64,000 nt of DNA from Smallanthus sonchifolius (lineage: Eukaryota > Streptophyta > Magnoliopsida > Asterales > Asteraceae), in the NCBI GenBank assembly GCA_023525975.1, contig CM042027.1:12295001-12359000 (forward strand). Reading direction: 5' to 3'. Made by a program: the position numbers and the translations under genes. This document shows, piece by piece, positions 11,192-23,035 of the stretch (positions are counted from its first letter, which is position 1; every line of letters begins with the position of its first letter). A model generated the notes under the pieces. That model did no database searches. It was not told the origin of the DNA and saw nothing but the letters and a program-made list of their open reading frames with translations.

Positions 11192-12949
11192 ATGCATACC
11201 CGTTCATCCGGGAGGACTTCACCGCTTGTATTTGAACCAGAAATTGAGAGTATAGCAAGGCAAAACCGAACCCAACAACAACAAAATTTACAACCTATTT
11301 CATCGGAACCATCATTCATGGATGGTCGAAGCAGTCATTCTGGAACTAGCATGAGAAACCGTGGCCCAACTCCAAACAGAGGCCCTATCCCTAACCGCCC
11401 ACCAACTCCACCTCACCGAACCTCAACCCAAACCCCACCTATACCTATCAATAACAACCAACCCCGTGGGTCGGGTCCAGTTCAACAAAACCGACCCGTT
11501 AACATCCGTACCAATCCCACGTACCAAGGAAGAAGGGGACCACAACAAAATCGAACCCCTCCCGGAAACATCTTTGGAACTCAACCAAGAAACGAAAATG
11601 AGAACGAGGGTTGGGAGGATGAAGATGGTGAATATTTTGGGTATGATGATAATGAAGATGTTGGGAATGGTGAAGGGTTTGAAGATTATGAGTATGAAGA
11701 TGGTGAGAGGAGCCAATATGGAGAGTATAACGAGGGGCAAGGCTTTGGAGAGGAAGAAGAGGTGAATTATGTTCACCAAAGGGCGAGACAACCAATGGCT
11801 CGAACAGTTTGACCAGAGAGATTTGAGTATCCTCCTAGACAGGAAGGGAGGAGAGCTACTGGGGGCTACAATAATGAAAACCGAAGACAACCGGTAGCCC
11901 CTATGGGTGGAGTTAATGGTCGTTTTAGACCGGCTATTTCGGAGAATGCTTCTCCAATTGTTCCACCAATTCCAGGAATGAGGAGGTTCAAGTCAAGACC
12001 GAATTACATCAATGTCTTTCCACATTTTCATGGTATGGTCACCGAAGAACCATACACCCATTTAGCCGAGTTTGCTGCCATCTGTAGCACAATTGGGGAT
12101 GAGAATTTTGATCAAAGCGAAGTCAAACTTAGACTTTTCCAGTTTTCTCTAAAAGATCGAGCAAAGCAATGGTTCATCACATTGCCAGCCAATAGCATCC
12201 ACACATGGGATGAAATGCAACAAGTCTTTTTGGATGAGTACTATTCGGTTGCGAAGACAGATGACTCCCGAATTGAGATTCGGACCTTTCAACAACAAAC
12301 GGGTGAGCCTTTACATGAAGCTTTTACACGCTTCAAGGAGTTGTTGAGGAAATGCCCCCACCACCAAATTGAGTTGTGGGAATTGGTAAAATGTTTTGTG
12401 GATGGTTTGACTCAAGAGGAGAGGAAGTACTTGAAGTCCACAAGTAATGGGACATTGTTGTCTAATCCCGAAGAAGATGATTGGGATTTCTTAGAAAGAA
12501 TGAGCCAAAGTTCTAAAGCCGAGGCATCGGCTAGCCGAAGAGCCAAACATGCAATTTCTAAGTCCGTCCCGGATTATGATACAAAAGAGAGGTTAGCATC
12601 TATGGAGAGAGAACTGGCATTGTTGAGGAAAGGCGAAAAGAAAGAAGTTGCGGGAGTAAAAGCTCGATTCGACGTTTGTGAAGATTGTGGACATATAGGT
12701 CACAAAACAATGGAGTGCCCATTTCAAGAAGGGAGGCAAGAAGAGGTGAATCAAGTGTATGGTGAAAGGAAACAATATGACATGAACTCAAACACCTATC
12801 ATCCGGGGTTGAGAAACCATCCTAACTTCAAGTATGGGAACGCCGCAAACCAAATGAACCCCAACTTTCAAGGTGCGAATCAAAACACCTCATCAACCGC
12901 GTCAACAAGGGAACTACAATTCGGGCGGTTACCAAAGGAGTTCATATAA
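11192..12949 (+). pseudogene. gag of Athila-like element 1 (one stop, then frameshift)
   Basis: Encodes the structural Gag protein that packages the element's RNA. The first part (11192-11812; ATG in the context GTGCATGCAT) is a proline/asparagine-rich then acidic low-complexity region. An in-frame TGA at 11810-11812 separates it from the capsid part (11903 onward, same frame), which contains the plant Ty3/gypsy Gag region (EEPYTHLAEFAAICSTIG; LRLFQFSLKDRAKQWF) and a zinc knuckle CEDCGHIGHKTMEC (CX2CX4HX4C) at about 12675-12717. A frameshift near 12890, in a glutamine/asparagine-rich stretch, ends this frame at 12949; the following segment continues at 12873 in the next frame. The homologous gag of the second element is continuous at both places, so these are defects of this copy. 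Confidence 0.88.
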
Positions 12950-14930
12950 CAATAACCGGAACACAAATTATCCCCCAAGGAATTACAATCAAGATCATCA
13001 ACAACAAGGTGGGTCATCAGGGGGAGATGATGCGGTTAACTCAAAGTTGGATGCACTATTAGAGATGATGAAAGAATCAAAGAAGGAGAATGAAGTAAGG
13101 GACAAGTCGTTTGTGGCATTGGAAAGACAAGTGGGTCAAATGGCCGAAGAAATATCTTTGCTAAAGCAAGGTGGAGGGAGGCTACCGAGTAACACTACAT
13201 TAAACCCGCAACATCAAGGATCGAGTTCAACCAATGCAAATGTAAGTAAAGTTACGGTTCTTCGTAATGGTAAGGTTATCGATAATAAAGTCGAGTCTCC
13301 ACCACAATTGGTTGAAGGGGTGGTGGAGGATGTTATTGAGGGTGAGGAAAGTGAAGGCGAAGTGGAATTTGTTAATGATAAAAAACCAATTACTCAAAAT
13401 CTTGAAAAAATTAAACCGGTTTTTAGAGATGAGTCACCTATTGCTAAAGGAAAGGATATGACGGGTGGTTCCGTTCCTTACCCGGAGGCATTAGTTGAAC
13501 CATTTAAAGCAAAAATGGTAAATAAAAGAGGACCACAACAAGAAGAAATGTGGGAGATGTTTAGACAGGTCAAAATTAACATACCCCTTTTGGATGCCAT
13601 TAAACAAATTCCAGCTTACGCGAAGTACTTGAAAGAATTGTGTACACAAAAGCGGAATCATAAATTCCCAAAGAAACTTGATGTAACCGCTAATGTGAAT
13701 GCCATTCTATCGGGTGCTCTTCCACCTAAACTACAAGATCTGGGGGCGCCTATTATATCTATTCAAGTAGGTGATTTCAAAATAAAAAGGTTTCTCCTAG
13801 ATCTTGGAGCTAGTGTTAGTATTCTTCCAGGGAGCCTTTATGACCAATATGATTTTGGCCCTCTTAGGAAGGCCGACACTACCGTGGTTTTGGCCGATTT
13901 AACCCCTAAGCTCCCCCGAGGAATATTGACTGATGTTATTGTGAAGGTGAAAGATTTTTATTTCCCAGTGGATTTTCTAGTGTTGGATTATGTCTCTTCC
14001 GACAGAACAAAACAACCTACGGTTATCCTTGGTCGGCCATTTCTGGCAACCGCAAATGCCCAAATTAATTGCCGAAATGGAACGGTTGACATGACATTTG
14101 GGAACCGAAAGTTGAGATTAAATGTTTTTTCACATATATCTAACTCTCTGGTCAACGATGAATGCTTTATGGCGGACATTGTTGACGGGTACATCCCTCT
14201 TTGCGATATTATTGTAAACGAGGATAGCACCACAGAGACATGCTTTTCATGTGACAGGTTACAGGTTGAGACAAGCAAGGAACTAGAAGAAGAAGAAAAA
14301 CGGGTTGAAGCAATGGCAATTAAGGATGGGAGACCACCGTGGACTCACCAAGTGGAAAGCTTGCCCGAACACATTGACACAAAGTTGAAGCCATCTTTGG
14401 AGCAACCCCCAAAGGTCGAATTGAAGGATTTGCCAAAGAACCTCAAGTATGCTTTTGTAGGAGAAAACGACACTCTCCCGGTGATCATTGCATCAAATTT
14501 GACAAAGGAACAAGAGGAGGCTTTGATGAAGGTGTTAGCCACCCATAAGGCGGCAATTGGGTGGAGTATTGCGGATTTGAAGGGTATTAGTCCCTCGATT
14601 GTTATGCACAGGATTGTCACGGATCAAGTCATTACACCATCCCACGATGCACAAAGGCGGTTAAATCCAAATATGCGGGAAGTCGTAAAGAAGGAAGTTC
14701 TCAAATGGTTGGACGCCGGTATTGTTTACCCAATTTCTAATAGTACATGGGTGAGTCCAACGCAAACCGTGCCCAAAAAGGCGGGTATTCAAGTCGTCAA
14801 GAACGACTCAGGTGAGGAAGTAGCCACTCGGCCGGTAACCGGGTGGCGGATTTGTATTGATTACAGGAAATTAAATGCAGCTACTTCAAAAGATCATTTC
14901 CCATTGCCGTTCATTGATCAAATTGTGTAA
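12873..14930 (+). pseudogene. gag C-terminus, protease and RT N-terminus of element 1
   Basis: Continues the polyprotein after the gag frameshift. It holds a charged linker, then an aspartic protease with active-site motif LLDLGASVSILP (13792-13827; D-L-G-A, the form usual in this plant group), then the start of reverse transcriptase (GWRICIDYRKLN, KDHFPLPFIDQIV). The frame is closed by TAA at 14928-14930, where the second element has GAA (IDQIVEKLAGQK), so this is a nonsense mutation rather than a natural end. Protease would mature Gag and Pol; RT copies the genomic RNA. Confidence 0.88.
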
Positions 14931-17333
14931 AAACTCGCAGGTCAGAAATATTACTGTTTTCTTGATGGCTATTCGGGTTATAATCAAATTGCTATACATC
15001 CCGAGGATCAACATAAGACAACATTTACTTGTCCATATGGCACTTTTGCATTTAGGCGAATGCCGTTTGGACTATGTAATGCCCCCGCCATCTTCCAAAG
15101 GTGTATGATGAGTATCTTTTCAGATATGGTGGGGGAGTCTTTAGAGATTTTTATGGACGATTTTTCCATTTTTAGTACATCTTTTGATTCATGTTTGAAC
15201 CAGTTGGAAAAAGTTTTAAAAATGTGTGTTGAAACCAATTTGGTCTTGAGTTGGGAAAAGAGTCATTTTATGGTCCAAGAAGGAATAGTTTTGGGTCATG
15301 TGATTTCAAGTCGTGGGATTGAGGTAGACCATGCGAAAGTTCAAGTTATATCTACTTTACCTCATCCCACGAATGTTAAAGGCATTAGATCATTTTTGGG
15401 ACATGCGGGGTTTTATAGGATGTTTATTAAGGGTTTTAGCTCAATAACGAAACCATTATGTAACTTACTTTTAAAAGATGCACCGTTTGTTTTTGATGAT
15501 GAATGTATCCATGCTTTTAACATTTTGAAACAAAAATTGGTGGAGGCCCCAATCTTACAATCGCCAAATTGGTCACTTCCTTTTGAAATCATGTGTGATG
15601 CTAGTGACTATGCGGTTGGGGCCGTGTTGGGACAACGGGTTGAGAAGAAACCCGTTGCCATATATTATGCAAGTAAAACTCTTTCGGATGCTCAATTGAA
15701 TTATACCACAACCGAAAAAGAATTACTCGCAGTAGTATATGCATTAGACAAGTTTAGGTCCTATATATGGGGAAGCAAAATTATTATATATTCTGATCAC
15801 AGTGCTGTCAGGTACCTCATGGAGAAAAAGGATGCTAAACCAAGACTTATAAGGTGGATCTTGTTGTTGCAAGAATTTGACGTGGAGATCCGTGATAAAA
15901 AAGGGAGTGAGAATGTAGTAGCCGATCACTTATCAAGGATCATGGTTGATGATGAAGAGTCCACGACAGTAATAAATGAATCATTCCCTGATGAGCATAT
16001 AATGTATGTTTCATCTGTACCTTGGTTTGCTAATATTGTAATTTTTTTGGCAACAGGTGCAATCCCGAGTCATTGGGTAAAGAAGAAGAAAGCCCACTTT
16101 CTATCCCAAGTAAAGCAATACATTTGGGAAGAACCGGAGTTATTTAAAGTGGGAGCAGATCAAATGATTAGACGATGTGAGCCAAATGAAGAAATTCCAA
16201 GTGTGCTAGCACATGTGCACTCTTATGCATGTGGAGGCCATTTAAGTGGCCAAAAGACAGGACACAAAATTCTTGCATGTGGTCTTTTCTGGCCAACTTT
16301 GTTTAAGGATGCGTTTGAGTTTGCGAAACATTGCGTCAAATGTCAACAGTTAGGGAGCATCTCCAAAAGAGACGAAATGCCCATGAAACCGATTCTCGTA
16401 CTTGACATCTTTGATGTTTGGGGAATTGATTTCATGGGACCCTTCCCAAACTCGTTTGGAAATTTGTATATCTTGGTGGCGGTCGACTATGTATCTAAAT
16501 GGGTCGAGGCGATAGCCACTAAGACGAACGATCATACCGTTGTGTGTAACTTTGTCCAAACAAATATTTTCTCAAGATTTGGTATCCCCCGTGTCATTAT
16601 AAGTGATGGGGGATCTCATTTCAAAAACTTTAAATTTGACAAATTACTAAAACGGTATGGCGTGGATCATAGAATAGCAACTCCTTACCACCCCCAAACA
16701 AGCGGACAAGTGGAAGTGTCTAATAGGCAAATAAAAGATATTTTATAAAAAACCGTCCGGGCGGACCGAAAAGATTGGTCAACCAAATTGACTGATGCTT
16801 TATGGGCTTACCGAACGGCTTATAAAACCCCTATTGGCACGACCCCATACCGGTTGGTTTATGGAAAAGATTGTCATTTACCGGTAGAGATAGCTCACCG
16901 GGCGTTTTGGGCTATCAAATAAGTTAATGTGGATTATGATGTTGCAGGAAAAGAAAGGAAGTTGAGTCTAAATGAACTGGAAGAATTGAGAAGTGAGGCA
17001 TATGATTGTGCATCTGCTTACAAGGACAAAATGAAGGCGGTTCATGATGCCAAGCTTCGGAAGAAGGAGTTTGAAGTGGGCCAAAGAGTTTGGCTTTATA
17101 ATTCAAGGTTGAAGTTCTTTCCAGGAAAATTGAAAAGCAAGTGGACGGGACCATTTGTGATCACACGAGTTGGCAACTATGGAGATATAGAGATTGAAGA
17201 TTGTGAGGATCACTTGAGGCAAGTTGTGAATGGTCACCGATTGAAGCCATATCTCGAACTCAACGAGATTAATGGGCCAACAAACCAAGCAGAAGCATTC
17301 TTATTGAGCTTGGTGACGAACGAGCATGAGTAA
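14931..17333 (+). pseudogene. RT, RNase H and integrase of element 1 (two further stops)
   Basis: Same frame as the preceding segment. The RT palm motif FMDDF is at 15149-15163 (YxDD position) after MPFGLCNAPAIFQR. RNase H follows with MCDASD (about 15592), TEKELLAVVYAL and YSDHSA. Integrase has the HHCC zinc region (HVHSYACGGH ... CVKCQQ, from about 16213), the catalytic D,D,E core (GIDFMGPF; ISDGGSHF; HPQTSGQVEVSN) and a C-terminal region to the TAA at 17331-17333. In-frame TAA stops at 16746-16748 (CAA in element 2) and 16920-16922 disable integrase. A copy in this state could move only if supplied with proteins in trans. Confidence 0.88.
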
Positions 17334-18059
17334 TACCATGAAGAAGTGTCGAGCTGAGGACAATAAACTTAGCGCTAACCGGGAGGCAACCCGGCTTATG
17401 TGATGTTTTTAATTAAATTATGTTTTATTATTTTTCTTCGTTTAGCTAATTTTTGTTGAAATTTTGTGCAAGAATCAAAGGAAGGCGTGAAGTATGAGGT
17501 TACAGCGGATGTCGGTATTTCAGGGACGAAACACATTCAAGTTAGGAGCTGAAAAAAGACCAAAAGCAGGTCAGCGTAAGGCTACGCTGTATCAGCGTAA
17601 GCCTACGCAGAAGGCAAAGTTCAAACAGAAGCATCAGACATGCAGCGTAAGGCTACGCTGTCTCAGCGTAAGGCTACGCCAAACAACACAGCGTAAGGCT
17701 ACGCTGTCTCAGCGTATATTTTCGAATAAGAATTGATGTTACCTTGTAATTGGGTTATTGTGTACTTTGGGAGGGATGGTTTAAGTTAGAATTAGAAGAT
17801 TGAATGATGACATTGTTGAAGCATTGGAAATAATTGTGTTAGTGATGAATTGAATAGAACTTGATTAAAATTTTGGGAGAAATTTTGAAATTTTAAAACA
17901 TGTAAACTTGTTTTGATGAAAATAACAGAAATTTTGTTTTCACATGATAAAAAGTTAATATGGAGTGAATTCAATTAGCATTATTAATGAAGAATTGTTA
18001 CAAGTTTGATTCTTGGTGAATTCTTTGATTTATGTGTGCTTGTTGAAATTGTAAGAACA
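17334..18059. other. spacer between pol and third ORF, with palindrome cluster
   Basis: Non-coding. At 17573-17717 it carries about six units of the family GCGTAAGGCTACGC / GCGTAAGCCTACGC, the same word found in the LTRs. The rest is AT-rich leader before the third ORF. Confidence 0.75.
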
Positions 18060-19526
18060 ATGGTCAGAACGAAAGAGTCTCACAAGGGTAAAGAAAAAGC
18101 GGGTGAGTCCTCATCACGGAGTAGATCAAAGAGGGCACGAAACACTATTGTTCTGCGCGAAAGAAGTGAAGAAGAGAGTGCCCATGAATCTGAAGAGGAA
18201 CTTGGACCCACAATTTGGAAGAAACCAGTGAGATTGTCATCTTTCCCATATCCACAGCAGAAAGATTTATACATGGACAAGGTGAAAAGCCCTGCTGGTG
18301 GATTTGAATCGTTATTTACTTGTGAAAAGCAGATCCACGAGCCGGATTTCGAGAGGTATGGAGTGGTTAACTGTTTTCGACGGCTTGGTTGGGAAGAGAG
18401 CCTTGCTTTCCACTATGATGGAATTGATGATGTGTATGGTGAAGCAATTCTTGAGTGGATGGCGACCCTTCAACGAATTGAAGGAGATAACCCGCCCCAA
18501 ACGACAATTTTGAGGGGTACGGTGAATGGGAAACAAGCAGACTTGTCATTTCAAACTATTGACAAGATTGCCCACTTTGACTCAGGAGCAGAAAATAATG
18601 AACCTTATGAATATGTATCTGATGATAAGTTGAAGGCTCACGTGATCCAGGAAACAATGTGGGAAAACATGATCAGAGCCCTCTTTGTGGTGGATGAAGG
18701 TTGTGATGTGTTCCGATTGATATTGAGAAGAGATATGCTGAAGCCACTTCCCAAATTGCTGTTGGTATTTGTGACATTGAACGTGGTCCCAAGAACGGGG
18801 GATAAGACAAAGGTGCGCTTTTATGAAGTTATGGTTTTACATGCACTATTGACGGGTTCCCCAGTTATGTCATCTAAACACTTGATCATGTGGAATATTT
18901 GGGAGTCACGGGAGGAAAGAGAGAGGATGGTCATCCCTCATTGTCGGTTGTTGTCAAAGTTCCTCAAATGGGCAAAGGTTTTGCCACGAAGACCGGCGAT
19001 ATTAAAAATAAAACATAAACCTTATACCTTAAGGTCTTTGCAGCAAGGAAGTTGGAGATATGAGTTGACAGCAAGAACTCATGTGTTGACTGATACCACC
19101 ACTGCGAGGTTCTTGGAGGAATTAAGAAGTGATGTGTCGGAAGAAGAAGAAATGAACCTGGAAGATGAAGAAGTTGGTCTGGGGACAAGTGGTGCAGGTT
19201 ATGGGTTTGAGCACGGGTTTGGGTATAGTGCTGATTACAGTCAATCTTTCACGGAACTAATAGAGCAGGCTCGCCCGGCAAGTTATCCTAATTGGGAGGA
19301 GGCCTCGCGTTTAATGTTTGATAGGCAAACGCAGAATCTGGAGGAAGATAGGAGGTATAGAAGGGGGATGATGTGGAGACAAGAGGAGGAAATTAACAGA
19401 AATTTTAGGGACAATGAAGAAGTGCGCCACTACAATGATTACCATCAGGGCGTACCTTATTCTTCACATCCAGCCCCTACTGAATGGGAGTCTTTGAATC
19501 CGTACGACATGGGTGACACATACTAG
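18060..19526 (+). CDS. third ORF of Athila-like element 1 (putative plant transposon protein)
   Basis: A 488-residue protein downstream of pol, the position of the extra or env-like ORF in Athila-group elements. The start MVRTKESHKGKEK is chosen because the paralogous ORF in element 2 begins similarly (MGKAASSKRARRE); the open frame extends 54 bp upstream without similarity. The basic N-terminus (about 1-40) is followed by an acidic stretch, a globular region with LNVVPRTGDKTKVRFYEVMVLHAL and IPHCRLLSKFLKWA, and a charged, coiled-coil-like C-terminus. I recognise the central part as the widespread plant retroelement family often labelled putative plant transposon protein; its function is unknown. 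No signal peptide or clear membrane segment is seen, so an envelope role is not supported. The frame ends at TAG 19524-19526 but stays open beyond it to 19811 (94 further codons ending in an acidic tail). Confidence 0.8.
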   Translation: MVRTKESHKGKEKAGESSSRSRSKRARNTIVLRERSEEESAHESEEELGPTIWKKPVRLSSFPYPQQKDLYMDKVKSPAGGFESLFTCEKQIHEPDFERYGVVNCFRRLGWEESLAFHYDGIDDVYGEAILEWMATLQRIEGDNPPQTTILRGTVNGKQADLSFQTIDKIAHFDSGAENNEPYEYVSDDKLKAHVIQETMWENMIRALFVVDEGCDVFRLILRRDMLKPLPKLLLVFVTLNVVPRTGDKTKVRFYEVMVLHALLTGSPVMSSKHLIMWNIWESREERERMVIPHCRLLSKFLKWAKVLPRRPAILKIKHKPYTLRSLQQGSWRYELTARTHVLTDTTTARFLEELRSDVSEEEEMNLEDEEVGLGTSGAGYGFEHGFGYSADYSQSFTELIEQARPASYPNWEEASRLMFDRQTQNLEEDRRYRRGMMWRQEEEINRNFRDNEEVRHYNDYHQGVPYSSHPAPTEWESLNPYDMGDTY

Positions 19527-19811
19527 CGCTACCCACAAAGTCATCATTCTGAGTGGGTGGCGCCATACCCGACACCGGATACAAGTGGGCAAGGCTCGAG
19601 TGGAACGGCTCAAGGAGGTCTGAATAACATGAGAGATATGACTCAATCTTTATATGAGTCAGTTTTTGGTCAACCTTTACAGAAGGAGCCATATGATGCT
19701 AGGCCGGAGGCATACTGGCCTTACAAGCCAGGTAATGATGATGCAGACGATGATGAGGAGGAAGATGATGATGAGGATGAGGAACAAAACAGTGAGGACA
19801 GCTTTGCCTGA
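19527..19811 (+). other. open downstream extension of third ORF after TAG
   Basis: Same frame as 18060-19526, 94 codons without a stop. It contains MTQSLYESVFGQP, which matches SLYQSVFGHP at the same place in element 2, and a long D/E tail. In both elements the coding similarity continues after a TAG at the equivalent site. Confidence 0.6.
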
Positions 19812-21384
19812 TGTTGTTGGGCATTTCGAACAGGTCCACATACTTTTACCTTTTTCTTGCATATATAAAAAAAATAATAATAATAATAATAAAAATAAAA
19901 AATAAATTTTTTTTTGTTTTGGTGTGCTTTGTGTGTTTTAGGTTATTTTGATATTTTGTTTTGTTTTTGTTTTGGCATAAACTTGGGTGATGCTTGGGTT
20001 GGTGCTTATGGTTATGGGAATCTTTGAGTTGGATATTGGGAGTTTTTGGGTATTGATTATTTTTACACCCACTAACCGCACTTTTACATTTCATAACTAT
20101 TTACATTGGGACAATGTAAGGTTCAAGTGTGGGGATGTGGAAATCTTGGAAACCATACAAATTTTTTGAAAATTGTTTGGTAGAGGTCTTTGGTCATGGT
20201 TAATTCATTAAGTTACTCGATTAAGTTTTTCCAACAAATGCATAAATATATATATATATATAATAAATTGAAAATGTTGGAATTGGGAGTAACAAAGTAG
20301 AAGGTGACGGTTTGCATGCACATGTCGGTAACCTATTTTCCACCGTTTCTGTGAGAATTTGAGCCAAATTGATATATATATATATTCTCTTATTTGAGTG
20401 TTTAGCCACTTTGTTTCATATTTTAGAACTTGCATATTGTTAATACATGTTGAAACCTTGAACCAATTGATTGTGCAAAAATAATAAAGGCATTAGGAGA
20501 AACCTTTTTATTTTTAGCCATTTTTATGCCTTTACCCGTTAATAACCACTAGATACCCATTCTGAGCCTATACCTTTTCTTTTGACAAAACCCACAATAT
20601 TCACCCATTCACCTTTTAGCCTTTTCTTTTTAAACCCGTGAGTTGGAATTCAATTAACTTAGATTGATGTAGTTGCAGTTGAAAAAAAAAATGAATGAAA
20701 AAGAAATACAAAAAATAGTATTGGGTCAACATGTGCCCAAAGGTCTTGAATATTAGTGGAGCTACAATAAAAGATGTTATTGGGTCAGTTTAACTCAAGT
20801 TTCATTTGATAGTTTGAAGAAATAAGAAATTTAGTGTTGATGGGTCATTTATACCCATGGTAGAATTTTGAAGGTTAAAGAGTTAATTTGTAACTTCATT
20901 AGTTGAATTCCACTCACCTTTAGCCACTTTAAAAATCCTTATCCATACCCGTAACCCTAACCTACATTACAACCCTTAAAAGACCTTTTGATTTGTGCGT
21001 TTTAGTTGTGTTAGTAGGTGGAGATGTGATCAATATGCAAGCCTATAATAATGTGATTCATTGTTTGGTTTCGAGTGAAAAATACTAGCACATCATCGCT
21101 AGTCCATATATGAAGCCGAGTGGAGTGATTGATTGTGAGGGGTGTGTGCATGCAAAGCCATAGCTAGATATGAGTTAAGCGCGTTCCAATATTTCCTTTT
21201 GTTAAAAAAAATTCATCGATGGTTTGTTGGATTGTAATTCTGTTGAGAGTTTAATTTTTATGAATTTTGCGTGACCTTGGACCTTAACTTATGTTTAGTG
21301 AAAACAATTATTTAACAATTTGTAATGTGAATTTAAAAGCAAATGACTTTGCTTGAGGACAAACAAAACTCAAGTGTGGGGATA
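19812..21384. other. 3' non-coding region of element 1
   Basis: No gene. It holds AT-rich simple repeats (AATAAT run near 19875; TA run near 20245) and TTGGGACAATG followed by CAAGTGTGGGGATG at 20107-20136, which resembles the final polypurine tract CAAGTGTGGGGATA at 21371-21384. Confidence 0.7.
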
Positions 21385-22588
21385 TGATAAGTGGCCAAAG
21401 TTTCATGTATTAAAAGGTGTAATATGTTATATTTATGCAATTTGATATGTGGAATACAAAGGTTTTGTGTAGTCATGCATGGGCAGGTGTTGGAAGCTTA
21501 AAATGTGATCTTTGAAGATATTACGAGAGAGTCGGAAGAGACACGGACAAAACGGGGCAAAATGCAGTTCCAGCGTAAGCCTACGCCTACTGGCGTAAGC
21601 CTACGCCACCGGCGTAGGCTTACGCCGTTACAGCGTAGGCCTACGCCTAAGTGATTTCTTCACAGCAGCTTCCAGTGTACCGGCGTAGGCCTACGCCCTC
21701 CCAGCGTAAGCCTACGCTGGTTACTTTCAGACGCGGGGTTTGGGCGAAACATCCGAATTTCAAAGGTTATTTAGGTTTTTCTTCCCCAAAATTCGAATCC
21801 ATCTTTTACACCATTGTTCTTGGGCGATTTTGGAGTTCTTGGAGGCTAAAGAACACGATTCTAACATCCGATTGAAAGATTGAAGATGATTTCCACCACC
21901 ATGAGCGGCTAATCCACCGGTAATCATTCCCGGGTGGATTGTTTGTAAGTTTTTAGGGTTTTATCATGTGCTAGCTTTGAGAAACAATTCTTGTAATCGT
22001 TTGATTTGAAACACTTGAATCTTTGTGTTTAGTATGGTTATGAACTCACGGGAGTCGATAAATTCTTGCACCATTGACCCCGTTAGATAATAATTGCTAT
22101 GAACTTTGATTTATGTTGAATCTATTGATTAATCTAATTCTATATTGCATACATTTGTCTCGATTTCATTCGTGAATATTGTTTTACACTATTTGCCGAT
22201 GATGTATGAATGTTGATGTTCTTGGTTAGATTTGGTTAATTAGATTTGAATAACCATTCGATTGTTTGAACTCAAATGTTGGTGTGATAATCCCTAATTA
22301 TTTGTGAGCTTGAAACCCGGGTGTGATACCCTTTTTAATTATTGTTTACAACTTAAACCGTTTTGTTTGGTACTTGATTTGTTTGTTGAGTTTATAAAGT
22401 TTTCACTTAAATCATTGATTGTGTTTGGTCAGAAAGACCCGTTGTAACTTCATAATTTGCATTGTTAATTGAAGTTGAGCACCGACCACAAACTCTTCGT
22501 GGTTCGACACCCTTCTTACCCTAACTAGTTTAAGGTGATTAGGACACTCTATTTCTTTATCTTTGACCGGTCCCTTCGACACCGATCA
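21385..22588 (+). repeat. 3' LTR of Athila-like element 1
   Basis: 1204 bp, TGATAAGTGGCC to CACCGATCA, preceded by the purine-rich tract GTGTGGGGATA. It has six palindromic units at 21570-21722, one more than the 5' LTR. A reading frame at 21651-21875 is the same LTR shadow seen in the 5' copy and is not a gene. Confidence 0.92.
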
Positions 22589-22593
22589 TTAGT

Positions 22594-23035
22594 GCGTAGC
22601 ATCCTAACTTGCAAACATGCGCGCGCACGTTTGGCCTAGGCGATGGGCGCAATGTGGCGCGTTGATGGCGTACTTGGTAGTTCACACAGTCTCATCAACA
22701 ACGAGCCGCTTGAAAGCCGCTTTTGCATCTTGACCGCGTGCGCGTGGTTCGGAACATAGGTGGTGGGTGGCAGCTGTCCGAGTCTCGTGTGGAGTGGACG
22801 CCTTGAGGAGTCCGGGTGTCTGCATGGCATGCATGTCCGGACCGTGTATCCGCGTGGAATGGTTGCCTATTGCGATGCGCAACCGCCAGGTGGCACAAAC
22901 CAACGACGAGGCATGACTGTCATGTGGCGTGTCCCTATTGGGGTGCGTAGACCCGCGGGTGCATGGTGCCATAGAGTGGCTCATGACGTACAAGTGGCGT
23001 GGCCCCGCATATTCACAAGTGTGAATTTTGACATA
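22594..23035. other. GC-rich island inside outer LTR element
   Basis: About 440 bp visibly richer in GC than all around it, with repeated GCGCG, GTGGCG and GCATG words. It begins exactly at the Athila insertion point, so before that insertion it continued the segment ending at 9853. Open frames exist on both strands but none resembles a known protein. Confidence 0.55.

Larger units (their letters stand above)
9854..22588 (+). mobile_element. Athila-like Ty3/gypsy retrotransposon 1, complete
   Basis: A full-length 12.7-kb element: 5' LTR, Asp-tRNA primer site, gag, protease-RT-RNase H-integrase, a palindrome-rich spacer, a third ORF, a 3' non-coding region, a polypurine tract and a 3' LTR. 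It is flanked by a perfect 5-bp duplication TTAGT (9849-9853 and 22589-22593) and sits inside the outer LTR element. The order gag-pro-RT-RH-IN is that of Ty3/gypsy; the Asp-tRNA site and the additional ORF after pol are the pattern of the plant Athila/Tat group. The coding regions carry several stops and one frameshift, although the two LTRs are about 99% alike by eye. Confidence 0.92.

Noticed and set aside
18060..19526. Calling the third ORF an envelope gene
   Set aside because: No signal peptide or membrane segment is visible; position alone is not enough.
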